A DNA stretch of 64,000 nucleotides, from positions 248,001 through 312,000 of the forward strand of contig NZ_SHKS01000004.1 in assembly GCF_004217285.1 (NCBI RefSeq), given 5' to 3'. Position 1 is the stretch's first letter; every line of letters begins with the position of its first letter. A program made the translations under genes and the position numbers. Of this stretch, positions 18,760-27,343 are shown in pieces. Below the pieces are notes generated by a model, which saw nothing but the letters and a program-made list of their open reading frames with translations, ran no database searches and was not told where the DNA came from. Source of the DNA: Streptomyces sp. BK239 (GTDB taxonomy: Bacteria; Actinomycetota; Actinomycetes; Streptomycetales; Streptomycetaceae).

Positions 18760-20085
18760 TTATGGACGGGAATTCATAAACGTCTCGGATTTTGTTGCCG
18801 CGGTGAGTGATGAATTCGCTTCCGGCGATTCCGTGCCAGGCGATCGCGGGCCTGGCGACGGCGCCCGCAGCGATTGAGCGTGCAGTGACTCCGCGCGCAG
18901 CGCGAGAATCAGGTCAAGACGCGCGTCGGGATCGTGCAGCGCGTCGCCGAAGAGCTTCTCCAGCTGGCGCAGGCGATAACGGACCGTCTGCGGATGGACG
19001 TGGAGCCGCGCGGCGACGTCGGGCACGTTGCTGCCGCTCAGCAGCCAGGCGAGCAGCGTCTCGGCGAGCCGCCCGCGCTGCCCCTCCGAGACGGAGTCCA
19101 GGGGCGCGAGACACTGCGACCGCAGCCTCGCGAGGATCGGCTCGTCGCTGTGCAGCAGCAGCGTCGACAAGTGGTCGGCGCAGCGCACCACGCCCTGCCG
19201 GGGCAGGATTCCCCGGCCCATCAGCCCGAGGGCCCGGCTTGCCCAGTGCAGCGACCGGGCGGCCTCCTCGAGCGGCACCGTCGGCCCGATCGCGGCCGGA
19301 CGCCCCCGCAGCGCCAGGGTGAACGCCCGACCGCCGAACCGGCCGGAGCCCTCCGGATCGGGCACCAGCATGCGCGGCGGCCGGGAGCCCATGTCCACCA
19401 GCGCCCCCGCCGACGCCAGCGGCCGCTCCTCCTCACGCCGGTCCGCGGTGGCCGCGAGCGCCACCACGGCAACCTGCCGGGGCACCGGCCACCGCGCCGC
19501 GTGCGCCAGGTCCTGCACGGCCTCCGGGGACGCCGGCGGGTCGCTCAGCAGCAGGTCGAGCAGTCGCCGCCGACGCCGTTCCAGCTCGTCCGTGCTGCGC
19601 AGCCGGGCCTCCGCGTACCCGGCGGCCGCCGCCTCGGCGACCTCGTGCACGGTCCGGAACGCCAGCTCGCCCAGCGCGGCCACGACCGAGGAGTCCAGCC
19701 CGAGTTCCTCCGCCGTGCGGCCCATCAGCCGCCAGGCGTGCAGCCCGCCCACCCGCAGCGCGGACTGCAGCGCGTCCAGGCCGCGGCCCTCCAGCGCCTC
19801 ACCGCGCCCCAGCTCGTAGTAGGTCGTCGTGATGGCGGCGCCCTGGCCGCGCGGATCGGCGATGTGGTCCACGAACAGGGTCAGCGCCTGCACCACCCCG
19901 GCCCTCAGATGCGCGCGATACGTTCCGTCGGCCGGCCGGGCGTACTCCGGGACCTGTCTGCGCACCTCCTCCTCCACCTCGTCGGCGACGGCCTCCAGTT
20001 GATCGCGCAGCAGCAGGGCGAGGTCCGGCGGCACCGCGGCGGCTCCGAGACCGTCCGGTACGCCGTGCGGGGTGGGGGCGGCCAC
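18760..20085 (-). CDS. PucR/CdaR-family transcriptional regulator
   Basis: 441 residues. GTG 20085 is chosen because GAAAGGAGGG lies 7 nt upstream; the same frame stays open further upstream, but that part is shadow of the esterase gene. The N-terminal 170 residues resemble the RsbRD/CdaR sensory region, the middle is a GGDEF-like CdaR segment, and residues about 360-415 form the PucR C-terminal helix-turn-helix (VAARLHVHPQTVRYRLRQLEKLFG). Regulators of this class usually activate catabolic or secondary-metabolism operons. It lies 122 bp downstream of the esterase on the same strand, so it probably has its own promoter. It is the nearest candidate regulator of the adjacent operon. Confidence 0.8.
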   Translation of the reverse strand: MAAPTPHGVPDGLGAAAVPPDLALLLRDQLEAVADEVEEEVRRQVPEYARPADGTYRAHLRAGVVQALTLFVDHIADPRGQGAAITTTYYELGRGEALEGRGLDALQSALRVGGLHAWRLMGRTAEELGLDSSVVAALGELAFRTVHEVAEAAAAGYAEARLRSTDELERRRRRLLDLLLSDPPASPEAVQDLAHAARWPVPRQVAVVALAATADRREEERPLASAGALVDMGSRPPRMLVPDPEGSGRFGGRAFTLALRGRPAAIGPTVPLEEAARSLHWASRALGLMGRGILPRQGVVRCADHLSTLLLHSDEPILARLRSQCLAPLDSVSEGQRGRLAETLLAWLLSGSNVPDVAARLHVHPQTVRYRLRQLEKLFGDALHDPDARLDLILALRAESLHAQSLRAPSPGPRSPGTESPEANSSLTAATKSETFMNSRP

Positions 20086-20207
20086 GGCGGACCCTCCTTT
20101 CACCCGGAAGCGGCTCACCCGCGGGCCGTTGCCCGCGGCGCGAGGGACGACTTGCGGGTTGGACGGACGTCCCCTGCGCTCCGTTCCGTGCCCCGACGCC
20201 GCCGGCC

Positions 20208-21155
20208 TCACACCGGCACCCCCAGCGCACGGGCGAGCATCGGCCACGAGGCGGTGAACTCCCCTTTCCAATAGGCCCAGTCGTGCGCCCCTCCCGCGTA
20301 GAAGTGGGTGGTGACCGGGATCCGCAGCAGCGCCAGGGCGTCGGCGAAGAGGTGGGCCGAGGGCCACAGCAGACTCTCCAGCGCCCCCGGCAGCCAGTCC
20401 CCGGCGCCACCGCCGGGCACGCCGCTGCCGCTGGAGACGTACAGGGGGGTCCCACGCAGACCCTCCGCGCGGGACCGCGGGTTGAAGTCCCGCCAGGTGA
20501 GCAGGTTGAGCACCGGGTTGCCCCACAGGGAGGGCGGCAGCAGGCCCTCGCGGGCCACGATGGCGTCCATCAGAGCGGGCACGCCCGGCGCGGTCGTGTC
20601 GAGGATGCCGCTGTAGGAGGCCGCGGCGGCGAACGCCCCCGGGTGGCGGGCGGCGTGCGCCATCGCGCCGTATCCGCCGGTGGACACCCCGGCGACGGCC
20701 CGCACGCCCGAGGCCCGGTAGGAGCGGGTCAGCAGCGCGGGCACCTCGGCCAGCTGGAACGTCTCGTAGTCGGGGCCCGCGCGCCAGTCGCTGGGGATGC
20801 CGGTCGGGCCCGCGTCCGGCATCGCGACGATCAGGTCCCGGCCCTCGGTGAAGGCCTCGATGTCGGTCTCCCGGGTCCAGGAGGTGTAGTCGTCGTGGGC
20901 GCCGTGCAGCAGGTAGAGCACCGGGTAGGTCCGCGATGCCCTGGCGTCGAAGCCCGACGGCAGGATCAGCCGCACCGGCGCGCTGCGCCCCAGGGCGACG
21001 GACGGCACCGACACGTCGACGGTACGCGGCCCGAGCCGGGTCGCGGCGGCCCGCGCCGCGCCGCCCCCGGCGGCGAACAGGGCGCTCAGGCCGGCGGCCG
21101 TCGCGGCTCTGGCGACGGCGCGCCGTGACACGCCGTCGCGGGTGCGGTGGGACAT
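20208..21155 (-). CDS. Secreted esterase of the antigen 85 / esterase D family
   Basis: 315 residues with a twin-arginine-like export signal (SRRAVARAATAAGLSALFAAGG). The alpha/beta hydrolase core has the family phrase YPVLYLLHG, the nucleophile in GVSTGGYGA, and a C-terminal His in GGAHDWAYW. This family includes the mycolyltransferases of the antigen 85 complex as well as S-formylglutathione hydrolases and feruloyl esterases. The start follows the polyketide synthase stop by 15 nt, with GAGGAG in the gap, so the two are one operon. In mycobacteria antigen 85 proteins move mycolates to trehalose or arabinogalactan. By analogy this enzyme may transfer or release the lipid made by its neighbours; plain esterase activity is the alternative. 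Confidence 0.72.
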   Translation of the reverse strand: MSHRTRDGVSRRAVARAATAAGLSALFAAGGGAARAAATRLGPRTVDVSVPSVALGRSAPVRLILPSGFDARASRTYPVLYLLHGAHDDYTSWTRETDIEAFTEGRDLIVAMPDAGPTGIPSDWRAGPDYETFQLAEVPALLTRSYRASGVRAVAGVSTGGYGAMAHAARHPGAFAAAASYSGILDTTAPGVPALMDAIVAREGLLPPSLWGNPVLNLLTWRDFNPRSRAEGLRGTPLYVSSGSGVPGGGAGDWLPGALESLLWPSAHLFADALALLRIPVTTHFYAGGAHDWAYWKGEFTASWPMLARALGVPV

Positions 21156-21170
21156 GCGGCTCTCCTCGGG

Positions 21171-24100
21171 TCAGGTGCGGCTGAGTTCGCGGTGCAGACG
21201 GTCGGCGATCTCGTCGACGTGCGGCGGGTCGAGCAGTGACAGATGGTGTCCCCCCACCGTCACGACGGTCAGGTCCGGGCACACCTCGTCCCAGCCGAGC
21301 GCCTCGTCCTCGCGCTCGTACGCGGGATCGCGCACCGTGTGCGGGGCGGGCTCGGCAGCCCGGTACAGGACGACGCGCCCCTCGTAGCGTCCCGGCCGGT
21401 GGGCCTCGCCGATGCCGAGGTCCAGGTAGGAGGCGCGCTGGTGCTCCAGCGCGGCCGGCGGCACGCCGGGGGCGGCCTCGCGCAGCGCCCGCAGCACGGC
21501 GTCGACGCGGTCGCCGTCGTCGTCCATCGCCACGAGCTCGTCGTACGGCAGCTCCAGCCGGACCCCGTAGGCGTCGGCGGCGTGCCGGGCGAACCCCTCG
21601 AAGCGGTCGCGCGCCAGGTCCGCCGGGGCGCGGTCGGGCCGGGGGAGGGGCCGCACGGAGTCGATCAGCGCCACCAGCTCCACCTCACGGCCGGCGGCGG
21701 CGAGTTGCCGCGCGGTCTCCTGGGCGAGGAAGCCGCCGAAGGACCAACCGCCCAGCGCACAGGGCCCGTCGGGGTGGGCTGCGGCGATGGCGTCGGCGTA
21801 GCGGCGGGCCTTGCCGGCGATCGTGTGGACGTCGTCGAGCCGGTCGAGGCCGTACACCGGCCGCCGCCCCCCGGGCCGGGAGCCGAGCCGTTCGACGAGC
21901 CCTCGGTAGACGTCGCACCTGCCGCCGGCGGCGTGGAAGAGGAACAGCGGGGCACGCGAGCCGACGGCGCTCAGCACCCGCAGCGGGCCCTCCGGCCGCA
22001 CGGACAGCGCCCGCTCGACGGACGCCGCCGCCTCCGCGACGGTGGCCGCGCCGAGCAGCTCCCGCAGCGGCAGCTCGATGTCCAGCTCCCTTTGCAGCGC
22101 GGCACGGACGCGGACCGCCATCAGCGAGTCCAAGCCGAGGTCGGCGAGCGCGGTGGCAGGGGTGACACGGGCCGGCGGATGGCCGGTGACGGAGACGATG
22201 TGATGACAGAGCCGGCCGGCGACCGAGGCGTCCCGCGCCGCGTCGGCCTCCCGTGAGGCCGCCGCGGCCGCCGTCCGCGTCGTCGGTGCGGCCGGTGGCG
22301 GTGGTTCGGCGGGCCCGCCGACAGCGGGGGAGGCCGTCGTGGGCGCGCGTCCGTCCGTCCACCAGTGGCGGACGTGCCGCCAGCGCGGCGCGGGCAGGTC
22401 GACGACCCGGCCGGGCGGCAGCGGCAGCCGCCCGCCCGCCGCGTACAGGGCGCCCACCTGGGTCAGGAATCCGGCCGAGCCGTCGGCGTCGCGGCGCAGT
22501 GTCCCGACGGCGAGGGCGCCGGGCGCGTTGTCGGCGACGGCCCGGGTCAGCACCGGGTGGGGCGAGATCTCGACGAAGGCGCTGTGGCCGTCCGCCACGG
22601 CCGCCGCGACGGCCCGGTCCAGGCGCACGGGCCGCCGCAGGTTCGCCGCCCAGTGTCCCGCGTCGAAGACGCAGTCGCCGCGCGGGTCGTCCAGCACCGT
22701 GGAGTAGACGGGCAGTTCGGGCCGCCGAGCCGGGAGATCCGACAACTGGCTCATCAACTCGGTCAACAACGGCTCGACTTGGGGTGAGTGTCCGGCGCCG
22801 GCCACGCGCAGGGAACGCGCGGCCCGCCCCTCCCGTTCCAGTCGGCGCACCAGCCGGTCCACCGCCGGCTCGTCCCCGGTGACGACCTTCTGCCCGGGCG
22901 AGGAGTGCACGGCGACCTGCACTCCGGGGAAGTCCCGCTCCAGTGTGACGAGTTCACCGTCTTCGAGGTCGACGACCGCCATCGCCCCGCCGCGCAGCCC
23001 GCTGAGCAGCCGGGCCCGTACGGCGACGATCCGCGCCGCGTCCGACACCTCGAGGGCGCCCGCGCACACCGCGGCGGCCACCTCGCCGAGCGAGTGACCG
23101 ATCACGGCGGCGGGCTCCACGCCGTAGGAGCGCCACAACTCCGCCAGCGCCAACTGCAAGCCGAACAGAACCGGTTGGCACACCTCCAGTCGGTCCAGCG
23201 GCAGCCCGGACGCCAGCTGACCGTACAGGGACACACCGCACTCGGCGGCCAGTTGCCCGTCGAGCTTCTCCACGGCGGCGGCGAAGGCCGGTTCCTCGCG
23301 CAGCAGTCGGCGTCCCATCCCCGCCCACTGGCTGCCGTACCCGGAGAACACCCACACCGGCCCGCGCGGCCCGACGAGATCCCGCTCCCCGGTCACGACC
23401 CGCGGTTGCGCGTCTCCCCGCGCCAACGCCTCCAGCCCGTCGACGAGTTCGCCCTGGTCCCGCGCGACCACGGCGGCCCGCACGGGCCCCCGGCCCGTCC
23501 GCCCGGCGAGGGTGCGCGCCACGTCGGCGGGGTCCAGGGCGCTCCCCTCGGGCGTGCCGAGCCGTACGGCGAGCCGGGCGGCGGTGTCCCGGATCCGGAC
23601 CGCGTCGAGATCGCTGAGCAGATGCAGCCTGGCGGCATGTTCCCGCGCGGGCCGCGAGCCCAGGAAGCCGACAGGGCCCAGGAAGACGCCGAATGCCTCG
23701 GAGTCCCCGGTCCCCGCAGATCCCCCGGACCCTGCGCCGGGACGCCATTCCTCCAGCACCGCATGGGCATTGGTCCCGCCGAAGCCGAATCCGGACACCC
23801 CGGCGGTGGCCGTGCCGCTGTAGCGCGGCCAGGGCTCCGGCTCGGTCACCACCCGCAGCCGTTCGTCGGTGAGGGCGCTGCCCCCGGCACAGTGCAGGGA
23901 CGGCGGGACGAGGTCGTGGTGCAGCGCGAGCACCGTCTTCACCAGCCCGGCGACGCCCGCCGCGGACTCCAGGTGCCCGAGGTTGCCCTTGACCGAGCCG
24001 AGCAGCAGAGGCTGGTCGGGTTCGCGTCCCGCCCCGAGGACCGCGCCGAGCGCGCCCGCCTCGATCGGATCGCCCAGCGGGGTGCCCGTGCCGTGCGCCT

Positions 24101-25493
24101 CGACGAGGTCCACGAGTGCGGGGGCGAGCCCGGCCCGCGCGTACGCCGTCGCCAACAGGGCCTGCTGGGCTGCGGGGTTGGGGGCCAGGAGCCCGTTGGA
24201 GCGGCCGTCGGAGTTGACGGCCGTGGCGCGGATGACGGCGAGGACGCGGTCGCCGTCCCGCTCGGCGTCCGACAGCCGCTTCAGCAGCACGGCCGCGCAG
24301 CCCTCGCCGCGACCGATACCGTCGGCCGCCGGGGAGAACGGCTTGCACCGCCCGTCCGGCGCGAGGGCCCCCGCCCGCCGGAACGCGACCGTGACGGCGG
24401 GGGAGAGCAGCAGGTTGACGCCCGCGGCGATCGCCGTGTCGCACTCGCCCGAGCGCAGGCTGACGCACGCCTGGTGCACGGCGACCAGCGACGAGGAGCA
24501 CGCGGTGTCGACGGCCATCGCCGGCCCGCGCGCGTCCAGCACGTACGCGAGCCGCCCGGCGGCCACGCTCAGCGCCCCGCCGGCGGGAGCCCACGGATCG
24601 ACGCCGGCCGGGTCCACGCCGGTGAGCTGCCCGTACTCCGGGGCCGAGACGCCGACGAAGACGCCGGTCGCCGTGCCCGCGAGGGACGCGGCCGGGACGG
24701 CGGCGTGGTCGAGGGCCTCGTGGACGACCTCCAGGAGGATCCGCTGCTGCGGGTCCATCACCGCGGCCTCGCGCGGGGTGATGCGGAAGAAGTCCGCGTC
24801 GAAGCCGGCGACGTCGTCGAGATAGCCGCCGTACCCGGGCGCGTCGGCGGGCGGGAAGGCGGTGAAGTCCCGCCACCGGTCCTCCGGCACCCGCCGGATC
24901 CCGTCACGCCCCTCGCACAGCAGCCGCCAGTAGTCGTCCGGCCCGTGCACACCGCCCGGCAGCCGGCAGCCCACCCCGACCACAGCGACCGGCTCACCGG
25001 CCGCGCCCGCGGCGGGGACGGCAGGGAAGTCCGACCGGCCCGCAGAGGAGGCGCCCGGCCGCACCGCCGGGTCGCCCACGCGCGTATCCGGTCGCGCCGC
25101 CGGGTCGCCCACGCGGGTATCCGGCCGTGCCGCCGGGTCGCCCACGTGGGTATCCGGCCGTGCCGCCGGGTCGCCCACGCGGACCGCCGGGTCGCCCACG
25201 CGCGTATCCGGCCGTGCCGCCGGGTCGCACACTCGCGCCACGAGGTCGTCGCCCGTGGCCGCCTCCCACACCAGCGTCGCCGGCAGCTCCCGCCCCGCCA
25301 CCTCGGACAGCTCCCCGGCCAGCACGACCGCGTCCCGGGAGGACATGCCGAGATCCGCCAGCGGCCGGTCCATCGGGACGTCCGCGACGGCCGCCCCGCT
25401 CCAGCCGGCCACCCGCTCGGCCACCCGCGCCGCGACCAGCCGGCGCAAGTCACCCGCACCCGGCCGCCGCCCGCCCGCTCCGGCCGCCGTCAT
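21171..25493 (-). CDS. Pks13-like type I polyketide synthase (ACP-KS-AT-ACP-TE)
   Basis: 1,440 residues. Domains in order: N-terminal carrier (about 15-90, Ser52 in LGMSSRDAV, a phrase close to the N-terminal carrier of mycobacterial Pks13), repeat linker (91-145), ketosynthase (about 165-590, Cys332 in DTACSSS, HGTGTPLGDP, VKGNLGH), acyltransferase (about 690-1000, Ser801 in GHSLGE), second carrier (about 1085-1160, Ser1123 in LGLDSL) and thioesterase (about 1175-1440, Ser1251 in GWSFGG, His in GGHHLSL). There is no ketoreductase, dehydratase or enoylreductase. Pks13 has exactly this layout and condenses a fatty-acyl-AMP-derived chain with a carboxy-acyl-CoA to give an alpha-alkyl beta-keto acid. 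The ATG overlaps the ligase stop (ATGA). The product is inferred; the domain reading is secure. Confidence 0.88.
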   Translation of the reverse strand: MTAAGAGGRRPGAGDLRRLVAARVAERVAGWSGAAVADVPMDRPLADLGMSSRDAVVLAGELSEVAGRELPATLVWEAATGDDLVARVCDPAARPDTRVGDPAVRVGDPAARPDTHVGDPAARPDTRVGDPAARPDTRVGDPAVRPGASSAGRSDFPAVPAAGAAGEPVAVVGVGCRLPGGVHGPDDYWRLLCEGRDGIRRVPEDRWRDFTAFPPADAPGYGGYLDDVAGFDADFFRITPREAAVMDPQQRILLEVVHEALDHAAVPAASLAGTATGVFVGVSAPEYGQLTGVDPAGVDPWAPAGGALSVAAGRLAYVLDARGPAMAVDTACSSSLVAVHQACVSLRSGECDTAIAAGVNLLLSPAVTVAFRRAGALAPDGRCKPFSPAADGIGRGEGCAAVLLKRLSDAERDGDRVLAVIRATAVNSDGRSNGLLAPNPAAQQALLATAYARAGLAPALVDLVEAHGTGTPLGDPIEAGALGAVLGAGREPDQPLLLGSVKGNLGHLESAAGVAGLVKTVLALHHDLVPPSLHCAGGSALTDERLRVVTEPEPWPRYSGTATAGVSGFGFGGTNAHAVLEEWRPGAGSGGSAGTGDSEAFGVFLGPVGFLGSRPAREHAARLHLLSDLDAVRIRDTAARLAVRLGTPEGSALDPADVARTLAGRTGRGPVRAAVVARDQGELVDGLEALARGDAQPRVVTGERDLVGPRGPVWVFSGYGSQWAGMGRRLLREEPAFAAAVEKLDGQLAAECGVSLYGQLASGLPLDRLEVCQPVLFGLQLALAELWRSYGVEPAAVIGHSLGEVAAAVCAGALEVSDAARIVAVRARLLSGLRGGAMAVVDLEDGELVTLERDFPGVQVAVHSSPGQKVVTGDEPAVDRLVRRLEREGRAARSLRVAGAGHSPQVEPLLTELMSQLSDLPARRPELPVYSTVLDDPRGDCVFDAGHWAANLRRPVRLDRAVAAAVADGHSAFVEISPHPVLTRAVADNAPGALAVGTLRRDADGSAGFLTQVGALYAAGGRLPLPPGRVVDLPAPRWRHVRHWWTDGRAPTTASPAVGGPAEPPPPAAPTTRTAAAAASREADAARDASVAGRLCHHIVSVTGHPPARVTPATALADLGLDSLMAVRVRAALQRELDIELPLRELLGAATVAEAAASVERALSVRPEGPLRVLSAVGSRAPLFLFHAAGGRCDVYRGLVERLGSRPGGRRPVYGLDRLDDVHTIAGKARRYADAIAAAHPDGPCALGGWSFGGFLAQETARQLAAAGREVELVALIDSVRPLPRPDRAPADLARDRFEGFARHAADAYGVRLELPYDELVAMDDDGDRVDAVLRALREAAPGVPPAALEHQRASYLDLGIGEAHRPGRYEGRVVLYRAAEPAPHTVRDPAYEREDEALGWDEVCPDLTVVTVGGHHLSLLDPPHVDEIADRLHRELSRT
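25056..25233. repeat. 33-bp tandem repeat encoding the ACP-KS linker
   Basis: About five copies of a 33-bp unit (full units at 25081, 25114, 25147 and 25201, a 21-bp short copy at 25180, and a partial copy at the left end) encode DPAARPDTRVG repeated on the minus strand. Copies are nearly identical, so copy number probably varies between strains. Every unit keeps the reading frame, giving a flexible charged linker between the first carrier and the ketosynthase. Confidence 0.85.
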
Positions 25494-27268
25494 CCCGCCG
25501 CCTCCGTCAGGTAGGCGCCGGCGAGATAGCGCTCCCGGGTCAGCGCCCGCGAGACCTTGCCGCTCGACGTGCGCGGCACGGTCCCCGGCGGGACGAGCAC
25601 CACGTCCGCCAGCCGCAGTCCGTGCCGGGCGGAGACGGCGGCGCGCACCGCGCGCGTGAGCTCCGGCACGTCGATGTCCGCGAGGAGCGCGGTCCGCGCG
25701 TGCTCCGCCACGACGACGACCCGCTCGCCCGCGTCGCCCGGCACCCCGAACGCGGCCAGCCGGTCCCGCCGCACGGCCGGGTGCGCCTCCTGGGCGGTGG
25801 CCTCGACGTCCTGCGGATAGTGGTTGCGGCCGTCGACCACGATGAGGTCCTTCAGCCGGCCGGTGACGATCAACTGCCCTTCCAGGAAGGCCCCCAGATC
25901 CCCGGTGCGCAGCCAGCCCCCCGAACCGCCGTCGCTCCGTTCCGGACCTCCCCCGGCACCCGCCTCCTCGGCGAGCGGCACGCCGAAGACCCGCCGGGTC
26001 AGCCCGTCCTGCCCCCGGTAGCCGCGTCCCACGTTGGGCCCCTGCACCCAGATCTCGCCCACCTCACCCTCCGACAGGGCCGCACGGGACACCGGATCGG
26101 CGATGCGGACCCGCTGGCCCGCCGGAGCGCCGCAGCCGGCCAGCAGGACCGCCGTGGGGTCCCCGGCGCGCGCGGGCAGCGCCTTACCCGAGGCGAGGGC
26201 GTCCCGGTCGAGCGCGAACCGCCGCAACGGCTCCCCGGGACGGGCGGCGCTGACGAACACGGTGGCCTCGGCCAGCCCGTACGAGGGGCAGTGCGAGCCG
26301 GGCGGGAGGCCCTGTGCGGCGAAGGCGGCGTGGAAGCGGTCGGCGGTGCCGGGCCGCACCGGCTCGCTGCCGTTGATCAGCGCGGCGACCCCGTCCAGCC
26401 GCAGGCCGGCCTTCTGCGCGTCGGTCACGGCCGCGGCGCAGAAGTCGTAGGCGAAGTTGGGCGCCGCGCTCACCGCGCGCGGATGGGCGGCCAGCAGCCG
26501 CAGCCAGCGCGCGGGTTCGTGGAGGAAGGCGACCGGATCCATGAGCACCGACAGCAGGCCCCGCACCACCGGGGCGGCGACGCTCAGCACCAGCCCCATG
26601 TCGTGGTACAGCGGCAGCCACCCCACACAGGTCACCGGATCCGTCTCCGCGCCGTAAGCGGTCAGCGCCTGAAGGGCGTTGGCGACCACGTTCGCATGGG
26701 TGATCTCCACGCCCGCCGGCGTGCGGGTCGAACCGGAGGTGTACTGGAGGTAGGCCACCGCCGACGCGACCGGTGTGCCCGGCCGTGCCTCGTCGGCGGC
26801 GGCGTCGGGCACGTCGTCCACCGCGAGCACCCGCACCGCCCGCCCCGCACAGAACTCCCGTACCTCATCCAGCGCATGACGGGACGTCAGCACGAGCTCC
26901 GGATCCGCGTCGGCGAGCACGGCGGAGAGCCGGTCGCCGTGCCCCGGCAGACCGGGCGGATACAGCGGTACGGCGACCAGCCCGGCCGTGAGCGCCGCGA
27001 GGAAGCCGGTGACGTACTCGGGGCCTTGGGGGCACAGCAGCGCGACCCGCGCTCCGGGTGCGGCCTCCTCGGCGAGCCGGCCGGCCACCGCCCGCACCCG
27101 CAGCTCCAGACGGCGCCAGGTCAGGGTGCGGTGGACGCCGCGCGCGTGCGGGGCGGGATGGTCGACGAAGGTGAACGCCCGGCGTTGCGGAGTGTGCTCG
27201 GCCCAGTGCCGCACGTACTCCGGCAGAGTGCTGCACGCGGGGGCGAGCGGGGGGCGGCGGTTGTCCAT
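25490..27268 (-). CDS. FadD32-like long-chain fatty-acyl-AMP ligase (FAAL)
   Basis: 592 residues, starting at ATG 27268 with GAGGAG upstream. It is an ANL-superfamily adenylating enzyme: P-loop AYLQYTSGSTRTPAG, WLPLYHDMGL, SYGLAEATVFVS, TGDLG, and the C-terminal hinge DLIVVDGRNHYPQDVEAT. These phrases are characteristic of FAALs, especially FadD32, rather than CoA ligases. FAALs activate a fatty acid as acyl-AMP and load it directly on a carrier protein. Its stop overlaps the polyketide synthase start by 4 nt, so the first carrier of that synthase is the obvious acceptor. Chain length cannot be read from the sequence. Confidence 0.88.
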   Translation of the reverse strand: MDNRRPPLAPACSTLPEYVRHWAEHTPQRRAFTFVDHPAPHARGVHRTLTWRRLELRVRAVAGRLAEEAAPGARVALLCPQGPEYVTGFLAALTAGLVAVPLYPPGLPGHGDRLSAVLADADPELVLTSRHALDEVREFCAGRAVRVLAVDDVPDAAADEARPGTPVASAVAYLQYTSGSTRTPAGVEITHANVVANALQALTAYGAETDPVTCVGWLPLYHDMGLVLSVAAPVVRGLLSVLMDPVAFLHEPARWLRLLAAHPRAVSAAPNFAYDFCAAAVTDAQKAGLRLDGVAALINGSEPVRPGTADRFHAAFAAQGLPPGSHCPSYGLAEATVFVSAARPGEPLRRFALDRDALASGKALPARAGDPTAVLLAGCGAPAGQRVRIADPVSRAALSEGEVGEIWVQGPNVGRGYRGQDGLTRRVFGVPLAEEAGAGGGPERSDGGSGGWLRTGDLGAFLEGQLIVTGRLKDLIVVDGRNHYPQDVEATAQEAHPAVRRDRLAAFGVPGDAGERVVVVAEHARTALLADIDVPELTRAVRAAVSARHGLRLADVVLVPPGTVPRTSSGKVSRALTRERYLAGAYLTEAAG

Positions 27269-27343
27269 CGAGCGGGGCTCCTCACGTCGCGGGGGCGCTT
27301 GCCGGGATGACCCGGAGGGGGATCCAGGGGGCCGAGGGGGGAG

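Noticed and set aside
20086..21282. Upstream extension of the PucR regulator frame
   Set aside because: It overlaps the esterase gene and is Arg/Gly/Pro shadow; a strong ribosome binding site sets the start at 20085.
25056..25233. CRISPR array
   Set aside because: The repeats are contiguous without spacers and encode an in-frame protein linker; no cas gene is present.
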